Shown here in pieces: positions 16,924-25,489 of a stretch of 64,000 bases of DNA. Below the pieces are notes generated by a model that was not told the DNA's origin, made no database searches, and saw only the letters and a list, made by a program, of their open reading frames with translations. The stretch lies in contig NZ_CAJULN010000011.1 in the NCBI RefSeq assembly GCF_910586915.1, positions 31,608 to 95,607 on the forward strand, in the 5' to 3' direction. Positions within the stretch are counted from its first letter, which is position 1. Every line of letters begins with the position of its first letter. This DNA is from an uncultured Bacteroides sp. (GTDB lineage: Bacteria > Bacteroidota > Bacteroidia > Bacteroidales > Bacteroidaceae). The translations under genes and the position numbers were made by a program.

Positions 16924-19167
16924 TTATCTGGCATTTAAGGCAGAGCCGGCACGAAACCAGGCAATCTGCTGTTCATTGTATGTATGTTGTACTTCAAAAC
17001 TCTCTTTCGTCCCGTCGTCGTGATGAAGAACAACGGTCAGGTTCCGCTGCGGAGCAAAGTGCACCAAGCCAAGAACAGAAAAAACATCACGCTCACGAAT
17101 CTTGTCGTAATCGGCTTTATCGACAAATGTCAAAGCAAGCATCCCTTGTTTTTTCAGATTCGTTTCGTGGATACGGGCAAAACTTTTGGAAAGAATCACA
17201 CGGACATTCAAGAAACGCGGTTCCATAGCGGCGTGTTCTCGGCTGGAGCCTTCCCCATAGTTCTCTTCGGCAACAACGATAGAGGAAATTCCCTGCGATT
17301 TATACATCTTCGCCGTGCCGGAAACCGTTCCGTAGGTATTTGTCAAACGGTTCCAAACGTTATTCGTTGCTCCGTTGAAAGCATTGACGGCTCCCATCAG
17401 CATATTATCGGAAATATTCTCCAAATGTCCACGGAAGCGGAGCCACGGACCCGCCATAGAAATATGGTCGGTAGTACATTTGCCCCGGGCTTTGATTAAC
17501 AACGGTATATTCAGCAGGTCTCTGCCTTCCCAGGCAGGGAAAGGAGTCAGTAGTTGGAGACGTTGGGAACCGGGATTTACTCTGATTTCCGTTTTCGTTC
17601 CGTGCGGAGCGATATATCCTTCGTTTCCCTGTGCAAAACCATTCAAAGGCAGTTCTTCTCCAACTGGTTCCGCCAGTTTCACCTTTTCACCGTTTTGGTT
17701 CATCAATCTGTCTTTCAAAGGATTGAAGCACAGGTCGCCCGCGATAGTCAACGCCATTGTCAGTTCGGGAGAAGCCACAAAAGCATAAGTATTCGGATTG
17801 CCGTCGGCACGCTTGGCGAAGTTACGGTTGAAAGAGGTGACAATGGAGTTCTTCCGCGTCGGGTTGTCCGTCTCACGTTTCCACTGGCCGATACACGGAC
17901 CACAGGCATTTGCCATGATGGTAGCACCAATCCGTTTAAAAGCACCAATCATTCCATCCCTTTCGGCAGTGGCACGAATCTGTTCCGAACCGGGATTCAC
18001 AATCAACGGAGCAGCCACACTCAGCTTCTTTTCGACCACCTGCTTCGCCAAAGAAGCGGCACGGCTCAAATCCTGGTAAGAAGAGTTGGTGCACGAACCG
18101 ATAAGCCCGACTTCCATCTTGCGGGGATAGCCGTTCAGCAATACCTTCTCCGCAAATTTGGAGATAGGCGTGGCGGCGTCGGGAGTGAAAGGGCCGTTGA
18201 TATAAGGCTCGAGTTCCGACAGGTCGATTTCAATGAGACGGTCATAATATTTTGCAGGTTCGTCCATCACTGCTTCGTCTGCCCGAAGGTCGGCGCCAAC
18301 GGCTTCTGCCAACCCGGCAACACATTCTCTTCCGGTAGCTTTCAAATAAGTAACCATGCGCTCGTCAAACGGGAAAAGCGAAGCCGTAGCTCCTACTTCG
18401 GCGCCCATATTACAAATGGTGGCTTTTCCGGTTGCCGAAAGCGATTCGGTTCCGGAACCGAAATATTCGATAATGGCATTCGTCCCGCCTTTCACGGTAA
18501 GCATACCGGCAAGTTTCAAAATAACATCTTTCGGAGAAGCCCATCCGTTCAACTTTCCGGTCAGACGGACACCGATAATCCTGGGTATCTTCAATTCCCA
18601 CTCCATACCTGTCATCACATCTACTGCATCCGCTCCGCCGACACCGACAGCTACCATACCCAAACCTCCCGCATTGGGAGTATGAGAATCGGTTCCTACC
18701 ATCATACCACCCGGGAATGCATAGTTTTCAAGTACCACCTGGTGGATAATACCAGCTCCGGGATTCCAAAAACCGATACCGTAGCGGGAAGATACGTCAC
18801 GAAGGAAGTCGTACACTTCTTCGTTGGTCGTTCTTGCCGTGGCAATGTCTTCCTTCGCACCTTTATAGGCTTGTATCAAATGGTCACAATGCACCGTAGA
18901 GGGTACTGCCACCCGGTCTTTGCCCGCATTCATAAATTGAAGCAGAGCCATTTGGGCAGTAGCGTCCTGCATCGCCACCCGGTCGGGGCGGAAATTTACA
19001 TAATCTTCTCCCCGCTTGTACTCCTTCACACCGGTCGTCTCATAAAGATGCGTGTACAAGATTTTTTCAGTCAGCGTCAAAGGGCGTTTCAATACAGCCC
19101 GCACGTGTTCCAGCTTTCCTTTATAGGCAGCGTAGAAGGCCTCTAACATAGTTACATCATATACCAT
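16924..19167 (-). CDS. acn: Aconitate hydratase
   Basis: A 747-residue aconitase of the mitochondrial-like type, interconverting citrate and isocitrate. Iron-sulfur ligands are seen in GSCTNSSYQD and ACGPCIGQW; GTDSHTPNAGGLGMVAVGVGG and the swivelling-domain EENYGEGSSREHAAMEPRFL are also present. The start is uncertain: ATG at 19167 (MVYDVTMLEAF) gives the usual family N-terminus, and an ATG at 19179 would add four residues. The open frame continues into an inverted repeat at 19229-19296, which is not part of the protein. First gene of the acn-icd-gltA operon. Confidence 0.93.
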   Translation of the reverse strand: MVYDVTMLEAFYAAYKGKLEHVRAVLKRPLTLTEKILYTHLYETTGVKEYKRGEDYVNFRPDRVAMQDATAQMALLQFMNAGKDRVAVPSTVHCDHLIQAYKGAKEDIATARTTNEEVYDFLRDVSSRYGIGFWNPGAGIIHQVVLENYAFPGGMMVGTDSHTPNAGGLGMVAVGVGGADAVDVMTGMEWELKIPRIIGVRLTGKLNGWASPKDVILKLAGMLTVKGGTNAIIEYFGSGTESLSATGKATICNMGAEVGATASLFPFDERMVTYLKATGRECVAGLAEAVGADLRADEAVMDEPAKYYDRLIEIDLSELEPYINGPFTPDAATPISKFAEKVLLNGYPRKMEVGLIGSCTNSSYQDLSRAASLAKQVVEKKLSVAAPLIVNPGSEQIRATAERDGMIGAFKRIGATIMANACGPCIGQWKRETDNPTRKNSIVTSFNRNFAKRADGNPNTYAFVASPELTMALTIAGDLCFNPLKDRLMNQNGEKVKLAEPVGEELPLNGFAQGNEGYIAPHGTKTEIRVNPGSQRLQLLTPFPAWEGRDLLNIPLLIKARGKCTTDHISMAGPWLRFRGHLENISDNMLMGAVNAFNGATNNVWNRLTNTYGTVSGTAKMYKSQGISSIVVAEENYGEGSSREHAAMEPRFLNVRVILSKSFARIHETNLKKQGMLALTFVDKADYDKIRERDVFSVLGLVHFAPQRNLTVVLHHDDGTKESFEVQHTYNEQQIAWFRAGSALNAR

Positions 19168-19228
19168 ATCACTTTTCATTTTATTTAATCCATCTATTAA
19201 AAGAACGAATGCCATCCGAGTAATGTTT

Positions 19229-19296
19229 AGAGCCTGTTTTAATTTTCTTTCCAAAGAACTCTCCAAAGAGTGCCGGACAAAATTGAAACAGGCTCT
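19229..19296. repeat. 68-bp inverted-repeat element between acn and the helicase gene
   Basis: AGAGCCTGTTT (19229-19239) and its exact complement (19286-19296) bound the element, and the symmetry continues inwards through AATTTT. It lies in the divergent control region. The ends resemble AGAACCTGTTT beside the transposase remnant at 50 kb, so a miniature inverted-repeat transposable element is possible; a hairpin affecting both divergent transcripts is the alternative. Confidence 0.65.
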
Positions 19297-19338
19297 TAAC
19301 AAAATGAGCTATTTTTTCGACCCGAAAAGAAGATTTGT

Positions 19339-19346
19339 TACCTTTG
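19339..19346 (+). promoter_or_regulatory. Bacteroides -7 box for the helicase gene
   Basis: TACCTTTG matches TAnnTTTG exactly and lies only 8 bp before the ATG at 19355. A T-rich stretch (19312-19317) occupies the -33 position. The transcript would start at or next to the ATG, that is, be nearly leaderless. Confidence 0.65.
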
Positions 19347-19354
19347 CATTTGTT

Positions 19355-21244
19355 ATGAATGATAATCCGAAAAGCCCGATAGCCGATATTCAACGGCAAC
19401 AACTCCTTCTACGAATGGAGTACGAATACGAGAAAGAGGAGTTCAAACGGCAAACCGAAACAATGGGTGTAGCCCGAAAAGTAAAACGGGGCTTGTGCTG
19501 GTATCCCGTCTCTCCCGGCCGAAGTTATTATAATTCCCTGAATCAACTTGTAATAGATATCAACCGTACCGAAAATAAAGAAATAGAACACTCTTTCGAG
19601 TTCGGACGTCCCGTCTGCTTTTTCCATCAGTCGCTTGAGGGGAAAATAAAGTATATGAGTTTCACCGCTACCGTCAGTTATGCGGATGAAGAGCGGATGG
19701 TGGTTGTATTGCCCGGAGCGGGAACTTTGGCAGAACTGCAAACCAACGACGTGCTTGGCGTACAACTTTACTTTGACGAAACATCTTACCGGACGATGTT
19801 TGAAGCATTGGAAGATGTCGCCCGTGCCAAAGGCAACCGGTTGGCAGAACTTCGCGACATCCTGCTCGGCACACAAAAACCGAGATTCCGCGAACTGTAT
19901 CCGATGCGTTTCCCGTGGCTGAACAGTACGCAGGAAGCGGCTGTCAACAAGGTGCTCTGCACACGCGACGTTTCCATTGTACACGGACCACCGGGAACCG
20001 GAAAGACGACAACACTTGTCGAAGCCATTTACGAAACCTTGCACCGGGAGCCGCAAGTGCTTGTCTGTGCACAAAGCAATACCGCCGTCGATTGGATTTG
20101 CGAGAAATTGGTAGACCGGGGAGTGGCTGTACTCCGCATCGGGAACCCGACACGGGTAAACGACAAAATGTTGTCTTTCACCTACGAACGACGATTCGAA
20201 AATCATCCGGCTTATCCGGAACTATGGAGCATCCGTAAGTCGATTCGTGAAATGAGCGGAAGAATGCGCCGGGGAAGTTACACCGAACGGGAAGGAATGC
20301 GCAACCGCATGAGCCGCCTGCGCGACCGTGCTACGGAACTGGAAATACTCATCAATACCGAGCTTTTCGACAGTGCCCGCGTCATTGCTTCTACTTTGGT
20401 AAGCAGCAACCACCGCCTGCTCAACGGACGACGATTTCCTACCTTATTCATAGACGAAACCGCCCAAGCACTCGAGGCCGCCTGTTGGATTGCCATCCGC
20501 AAAGCAGACCGGGTAGTCCTCGCCGGCGACCATTGCCAGCTTCCGCCTACCATCAAATGTATAGAAGCCGCCCGTGGAGGACTGGAACGTACATTGATGG
20601 AAAAGGTAGTTCAAAAAAAGCCGGCTGCCGTCTCATTATTGAAAGTGCAATACAGAATGCACGAATCCATCATGCAGTTTCCTTCCGACTGGTTCTATCA
20701 CGGTGAGTTGGAAGCCGCTCCTGAGGTACGGTATCGGGGAATACTCGATTTCGACACGCCAATGAACTGGATAGATACTTCGGAAATGGACTTCCACGAA
20801 GAATTTGTGGGCGAAAGTTTCGGACGTATCAACAAACAGGAAGCAGAACTGCTTTTGCAGGAATTGGAAACATACATCGGCCGAATCGGCAAAGAACGGA
20901 TATTGGAAGAAAGAATCGATTTCGGATTGATTTCACCTTACAAAGCACAGGTCCAATATCTGAGAAGCAAAATCAAAGGGAGCAGTTTCCTGCGTCCTTT
21001 CCGCAGCCTCATCACCGTGAATACGGTAGACGGTTTTCAAGGGCAGGAACGGGACGTTGTTTTCATCAGCCTTGTCCGTGCCAACGAAAACGGCCAGATA
21101 GGATTTCTGAATGACCTGCGCAGAATGAATGTGGCTATCACCAGGGCACGAATGAAACTCGTCATACTTGGAGACGCCGCTACACTGACCAAACATCCTT
21201 TTTACAAGAAACTGATGTCGTTCATCCAAAAGGAGGATTATTAA
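19355..21244 (+). CDS. Superfamily 1 DNA/RNA helicase (Upf1/SMUBP-2-like)
   Basis: A 629-residue superfamily 1B helicase. Motifs in order: Walker A GPPGTGKTTTLVEAI, motif Ia VLVCAQSNTAVDWI, motif II DETAQALEAACW, motif III LAGDHCQLPPT, motif IV region VQYRMHESIM, motif V TVDGFQGQERDVVF and motif VI NVAITRARMKLVILGD. This is the Upf1/IGHMBP2/DNA2-like group, with ATP-driven 5'-3' translocation. The frame is open upstream to 19223, but that part lies in the inverted repeat and upstream of the promoter, so 19355 is preferred. Role in this organism unknown. Confidence 0.9.
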   Translation: MNDNPKSPIADIQRQQLLLRMEYEYEKEEFKRQTETMGVARKVKRGLCWYPVSPGRSYYNSLNQLVIDINRTENKEIEHSFEFGRPVCFFHQSLEGKIKYMSFTATVSYADEERMVVVLPGAGTLAELQTNDVLGVQLYFDETSYRTMFEALEDVARAKGNRLAELRDILLGTQKPRFRELYPMRFPWLNSTQEAAVNKVLCTRDVSIVHGPPGTGKTTTLVEAIYETLHREPQVLVCAQSNTAVDWICEKLVDRGVAVLRIGNPTRVNDKMLSFTYERRFENHPAYPELWSIRKSIREMSGRMRRGSYTEREGMRNRMSRLRDRATELEILINTELFDSARVIASTLVSSNHRLLNGRRFPTLFIDETAQALEAACWIAIRKADRVVLAGDHCQLPPTIKCIEAARGGLERTLMEKVVQKKPAAVSLLKVQYRMHESIMQFPSDWFYHGELEAAPEVRYRGILDFDTPMNWIDTSEMDFHEEFVGESFGRINKQEAELLLQELETYIGRIGKERILEERIDFGLISPYKAQVQYLRSKIKGSSFLRPFRSLITVNTVDGFQGQERDVVFISLVRANENGQIGFLNDLRRMNVAITRARMKLVILGDAATLTKHPFYKKLMSFIQKEDY

Positions 21245-21253
21245 ATAAAAGAG

Positions 21254-21298
21254 ATGGGACTCAGCACGGAATTCCAAGACTTCCGTGCTAAATCCCAC
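21254..21298 (-). terminator. Terminator of the ilv operon (between convergent genes)
   Basis: A long imperfect hairpin, GATGGGACTCAGCACGGAA pairing with TTCCGTGCTAAATCCCAC, followed on the minus strand by TCTCTTTTATTT. It lies between the convergent helicase and ilvC genes, 10 bp after the helicase stop, and may serve both. Confidence 0.75.
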
Positions 21299-21319
21299 CC
21301 AAGCAATATCCCGACCGGA

Positions 21320-22363
21320 TTAATTATTCTCCGGGCGAAGTTTGCGTACGGTAACAGCCGTCTGCCACATTTCGCTTTCACGCAGTTGGCGGAGTTCCTC
21401 GTTCAGTTTCTCACGGTAATCCGGTTGCGAATTGCTGTCAATGGAAATCTGAGCTTCGTTGCCGATCTTAACGCTGTGATACAACTTTTCAACTACCGGC
21501 TTGATGGCATCATGGAAAGGCCCCATCCAGTCAAGAGCACCACGCTGAGCAGTAGTAGAACAGTTTGCATACATCCAGTCCATACCGTTCTTTGCGAAAA
21601 GCGGCATCAACGACTGAGTAAGTTCTTCTACCGTCTCGTTGAATGCTTCGGAAGGAGAATGACCATTGTCGCGCAAGACTTCATATTGTGCCAGCAACAA
21701 ACCCTGGATAGCACCCATCAATGAGCCGCGTTCACCTGTAAGGTCAGACGTAGCTTCACGCTGGAAAGTCGTTTCAAACAAATAGCCCGAACCGATACCG
21801 ATACCCAGAGCGATGGTTCTTTCGTAAGCCTTACCGGTAGCATCCTGGTAAATAGCATAAGAAGAGTTCAAGCCGCGACCTTCAAGAAACATGGTACGCA
21901 AGGAAGTACCCGACCCCTTAGGAGCAACCATGATAACGTCGATATCGGCAGGAGGAACAACGCCCGTACGGTCGTTCCAGGTGATGGCAAAACCATGAGA
22001 GAAATAAAGTGCTTTTCCAGCAGTCAGATAAGGCTTAAGGGTAGGCCATACGGACATGACCGCCGCGTCGGACAACAGACACATGATGATAGTACCTTTC
22101 TCGCAGGCTTCTTCAATTCCGAACAATGTTTCGCCCGGAACCCATCCGTCTGCCACTGCCTTATCGTATGTTTTTCCTTCACGCTGCCCAACGATTACAT
22201 TGAAACCGTTGTCACGCAAGTTCAATGCCTGTCCGGGTCCCTGAACGCCATAACCGATAACAGCTATTGTTTCGTTTTTCAATACTTCGCGAGCTTTTTC
22301 CAATGGAAATTCGTCACGAATCACTACTGTTTCAACAGTTCCGCCAAAATTCAACTGTGCCAT
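21320..22363 (-). CDS. ilvC: Ketol-acid reductoisomerase
   Basis: A 347-residue class I KARI, the second step of valine, leucine and isoleucine synthesis. The nucleotide-binding loop is VIGYGVQGPGQALNLRDNG; the metal-binding and isomerase part includes KGSGTSLRTMF, SDLTGERGSLMGAIQGL and FNETVEELTQ. It is the last gene of the ilv operon, separated by 64 bp from the thioesterase gene, and followed by a terminator. Transcription would be under the leader attenuator at 27.3-27.5 kb. Confidence 0.95.
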   Translation of the reverse strand: MAQLNFGGTVETVVIRDEFPLEKAREVLKNETIAVIGYGVQGPGQALNLRDNGFNVIVGQREGKTYDKAVADGWVPGETLFGIEEACEKGTIIMCLLSDAAVMSVWPTLKPYLTAGKALYFSHGFAITWNDRTGVVPPADIDVIMVAPKGSGTSLRTMFLEGRGLNSSYAIYQDATGKAYERTIALGIGIGSGYLFETTFQREATSDLTGERGSLMGAIQGLLLAQYEVLRDNGHSPSEAFNETVEELTQSLMPLFAKNGMDWMYANCSTTAQRGALDWMGPFHDAIKPVVEKLYHSVKIGNEAQISIDSNSQPDYREKLNEELRQLRESEMWQTAVTVRKLRPENN

Positions 22364-22427
22364 TTTCTTCTTTGTTTTTAGTTTCGACAGCTTACGCCAT
22401 CTGTTATTAATTGATTTTATATTCTAC

Positions 22428-23171
22428 TTATTCAAATACTACTTTTGAGCGGCAGACTACCTCGCTGCCATTCTTCTTCACTTCGACATGGAACTCGTTT
22501 TCGTTGACTTCGTCGCAGAAGAACGAAAGTTCATCGCCGAAATAACTTTCCGCTACATAGGCCATTTCAAAACGGCGGATGCGCTTCGTCTTATAAAGTT
22601 CTATCGGAAACAAATCGAGGATATGTTCTATGTAACGAATGCTGTTCACATGACCGTTGATGTCAATGTCGCTGTATTTCGCCGTCAGTGTCGCCAACGG
22701 CTTGTCGCTTGTCACCTTAATGCGTGAAGACTTCTCTATCGGGCAAGGTTCATCGCACACATAGTCTACGATACTTCCACCGTGCAATGTCAGCAAGTCG
22801 GCAGGTTTGCGGGTATTCAGATTAATCATAGCCCATATCGAACGGGCATAGCCTATCCTTTTGCCGTCTTTATCGACAATGGCAAAGTTACGGTCGGTAA
22901 ACAGGCGATACACATTCTCCACCCACGTCTGCACCGAGAAGTTCTCGTACTGATAAGGCATTTCGTCCAGTTCAATAGCCAATCGGGAAAGCACCCAAGT
23001 ATAGTTATCCTCGTTCAGCGTCGCAATACCAAACCCACGGTCGGTAGCATGAAAGCCAGCGCAATTCAATAGATGATTGCCAAGCACGCCCATTGTCAGA
23101 CGTCCGTTGAAATCGACATGAAACGGTTCGGCAATAAATTTGTAAGTTCCTATTTTATCAGATTCACTCAT
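22428..23171 (-). CDS. Acyl-ACP thioesterase family protein
   Basis: A 247-residue double hot-dog protein of the acyl-ACP thioesterase type (FatA/FatB-like). Segments LAIELDEMPYQYENFSVQTW and the second-domain DIDINGHVNSIRYIEHIL (with the Asn-His of the catalytic site) are typical. It would release fatty acids from acyl carrier protein. Its ATG overlaps the ilvN stop by one base (TAATG), so it is translationally coupled inside the branched-chain amino acid operon. The meaning of that linkage (branched acyl chains or acyl-CoA balance) is not known. Confidence 0.85.
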   Translation of the reverse strand: MSESDKIGTYKFIAEPFHVDFNGRLTMGVLGNHLLNCAGFHATDRGFGIATLNEDNYTWVLSRLAIELDEMPYQYENFSVQTWVENVYRLFTDRNFAIVDKDGKRIGYARSIWAMINLNTRKPADLLTLHGGSIVDYVCDEPCPIEKSSRIKVTSDKPLATLTAKYSDIDINGHVNSIRYIEHILDLFPIELYKTKRIRRFEMAYVAESYFGDELSFFCDEVNENEFHVEVKKNGSEVVCRSKVVFE

Positions 23172-23734
23172 TATTCCTGTTGTTTTTTACTTTGATTATA
23201 CCTTGTTTCCCGTCCGTCGAGAAACTCATTCACTCGTTCGAAGCAACTGGTAGTGATGGCCACGCGCCCTGAACGGACAAACTGAAGAACACAATCCAGC
23301 GCTTTCAGTTCGCCGTAAAGCGAAGTAATCTCTTCACTCATGCCGTTTTTCTCGACAATGGAAAATACAGGATTCACTTCCACCACACGGGCGTTGTACC
23401 TGCGTATCACTTTCGATGCTTCCGGGTTCTCCTGAAACTCTGGAGTAGATACCTTATATAGGGCAATCTCATGAAAGTAAATTTCATCTTCCGTAAAGTA
23501 GTGCGCCTGGATAACGTCAATCTTCTTCTCTATCTGCTTCACAACCTTCTCTATCGTATCCTTATCCGTCCAAGCCGTGATGGTATATTTATGTACGCCT
23601 TTGATGGACGATGCGGATACATTCAAACTTTCAATATTTATCTGCCGACGGGTAAATACAGCCGTTACCTGATTCAACAATCCGGCAAAGTTTTCCGAAT
23701 GGACGATGATGGTATATAATGTCTTATCACTCAT
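23171..23734 (-). CDS. ilvN: Acetolactate synthase small (regulatory) subunit
   Basis: A 187-residue regulatory subunit with an N-terminal ACT domain (about 5-77: TLYTIIVHSENFAGLLNQV and following) and a C-terminal ALS_ss_C-like domain. It binds valine and controls the catalytic subunit. The start at 23734 (MSDKTLYTI) is chosen because it lies 32 bp after the ilvB stop and gives the family N-terminus; an upstream ATG at 23773 would overlap ilvB. Next to the catalytic subunit as expected. Confidence 0.9.
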   Translation of the reverse strand: MSDKTLYTIIVHSENFAGLLNQVTAVFTRRQINIESLNVSASSIKGVHKYTITAWTDKDTIEKVVKQIEKKIDVIQAHYFTEDEIYFHEIALYKVSTPEFQENPEASKVIRRYNARVVEVNPVFSIVEKNGMSEEITSLYGELKALDCVLQFVRSGRVAITTSCFERVNEFLDGRETRYNQSKKQQE

Positions 23735-23766
23735 AACTCTATTTTTTATGCGAACCCCGACTTCCG

Positions 23767-25464
23767 TTAACACTCCAGCAACATTTGATTGACCGAACCG
23801 CCCGGAGGTGTCATCGGCAATACATTCCCCTCTTCCAACACACAGGCTTCGAGCAGGAACGGCCCATCGGCAGCCAACATCTCCTCAATGGCTTCCTTCA
23901 ATTCTTCGCGGGTGAAGACACGTTTGGAAGGAATATCATACGCCGAAGCTATTTTCATATAGTCCGGATTCAACATCGGTGTAAATGAATAGCGGCGGTT
24001 GAAGAACATAGCTTGCCATTGGCGCACGTTGCCGAGGTAGTTATTGTTCATACAGATAATTTTCACCGGGGCTTTGCGCTCCATGACGGTTCCCAACTCC
24101 TGGATATTCATTTGAAGCCCGCCATCGCCCATAAATGCGCATACGGTACGTTCCGGTGCACCGAACGTCGCGCCGATAGCGGCAGGAAGTCCGAAGCCCA
24201 TCGTTCCAAGTCCGCCGGAAGTGATGATGCTACGCTCTTTCGTATATTTAAAATAACGTGCGGACATCATTTGATTTTGTCCTACGTCCGTCACCAGCAC
24301 AGCTTCGTGACGAGTTGCCTCACTCACCGCACGTACCACTTCTCCCATAGTCAAAGCATCCGAAACTGGATAAAGTTCGGGGCGGATTACCTTCTCCTCT
24401 TCTACTCGCTCGTATTCCTTGAAGCTGTCAATCCATTCGGTATGGGTATTCTCCTTCAAGAGTTCCGTGACAGCCGCCAATGTATGTTTGCAATCGCCCA
24501 ACACCGCTACATCCGCTTTCACATTCTTGTCTATTTCGGCAGGGTCGATGTCGAAGTGGATAACCTTTGCCTGTTTGGCGTAAGTAGCGAGATTGCCTGT
24601 CACACGGTCGTCAAAGCGCATACCGACGGCAATCAGCACATCGCATTTGTTGGTGTTGATATTCGGCCCCAAGTTGCCGTGCATACCCAACATACCCTTA
24701 TTCAACGGATGTTCCGTCGGCAAAGCCGAAAGTCCGAGCAGTGTACAGCCGGCAGGAAGGTCCGCCTTTTCAATAAAAGCGCACAATTCACTCTGTGCAT
24801 TGCCCAATTCAACGCCCTGTCCTACCAATACAAGCGGACGTTCGGCCTTATTTATCAGTTCGGCAGCCGCTTTCAGTGCCTCCCCGTCCATATCAGGCAC
24901 GGGAACATAACTGCGCACAAAGTCCAACTTCACCGGTTCGTATTTCGTTTTTTCCACTTGCGCGTTCTTGGCAAAATCGAGCACCACCGGACCGGGACGG
25001 CCGCTGCGGGCAATATAGAATGCACGTGCCACCGCCCAAGCTACATCTTCCGCCCGCCGAATCTGATAACTCCATTTGGAAATGGGCTGCGTGATACCTA
25101 CCAAATCGACTTCCTGAAAAGCATCCGTTCCGAGGAAACCGGTTCCCACCTGCCCGGCAATCACTACGATAGGCGTACTGTCTATCATTGCATCGGCAAT
25201 GCCGGTAATCGTGTTGGTAGCGCCGGGGCCGCTTGTCACCAGGCAAACCCCTACCTCGCCCGATACGCGGGCGTAACCTTGTGCCGCATGGGCAGCTCCC
25301 TGTTCGTGACGAACCAAAACATGGTTCAACGTCTGCTGATGATCGAATAAAGCATCGAATACCGGCATGATAGAGCCCCCGGGATATCCGAAGATGGTAT
25401 TTACTCCCTGATGTTCCAAAGAGCGCATCAAAGCTTCCGCACCTGTTATTAAGTCTTTACTCAT
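23767..25464 (-). CDS. ilvB: Acetolactate synthase large (catalytic) subunit
   Basis: A 565-residue thiamine-diphosphate enzyme making acetolactate or acetohydroxybutyrate. Seen: the N-terminal GYPGGSIMPVFDAL with RHEQGAAHAAQGYAR (catalytic Glu), the FAD-region middle domain, and the C-terminal ThDP motif GDGGLQMNIQELGT...NNNYLGNVRQW. Length is typical. It lies 25 bp after ilvD and is followed by ilvN. Confidence 0.96.
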   Translation of the reverse strand: MSKDLITGAEALMRSLEHQGVNTIFGYPGGSIMPVFDALFDHQQTLNHVLVRHEQGAAHAAQGYARVSGEVGVCLVTSGPGATNTITGIADAMIDSTPIVVIAGQVGTGFLGTDAFQEVDLVGITQPISKWSYQIRRAEDVAWAVARAFYIARSGRPGPVVLDFAKNAQVEKTKYEPVKLDFVRSYVPVPDMDGEALKAAAELINKAERPLVLVGQGVELGNAQSELCAFIEKADLPAGCTLLGLSALPTEHPLNKGMLGMHGNLGPNINTNKCDVLIAVGMRFDDRVTGNLATYAKQAKVIHFDIDPAEIDKNVKADVAVLGDCKHTLAAVTELLKENTHTEWIDSFKEYERVEEEKVIRPELYPVSDALTMGEVVRAVSEATRHEAVLVTDVGQNQMMSARYFKYTKERSIITSGGLGTMGFGLPAAIGATFGAPERTVCAFMGDGGLQMNIQELGTVMERKAPVKIICMNNNYLGNVRQWQAMFFNRRYSFTPMLNPDYMKIASAYDIPSKRVFTREELKEAIEEMLAADGPFLLEACVLEEGNVLPMTPPGGSVNQMLLEC

Positions 25465-25489
25465 TCTTTTTGATATTGAAAGATGTGTA

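Noticed and set aside
19168..19302. Aconitase N-terminal extension (about 45 residues)
   Set aside because: The extension is encoded by the palindromic element, and a nearly identical peptide is predicted on the opposite strand for the helicase; aconitases normally begin at MVYDV.
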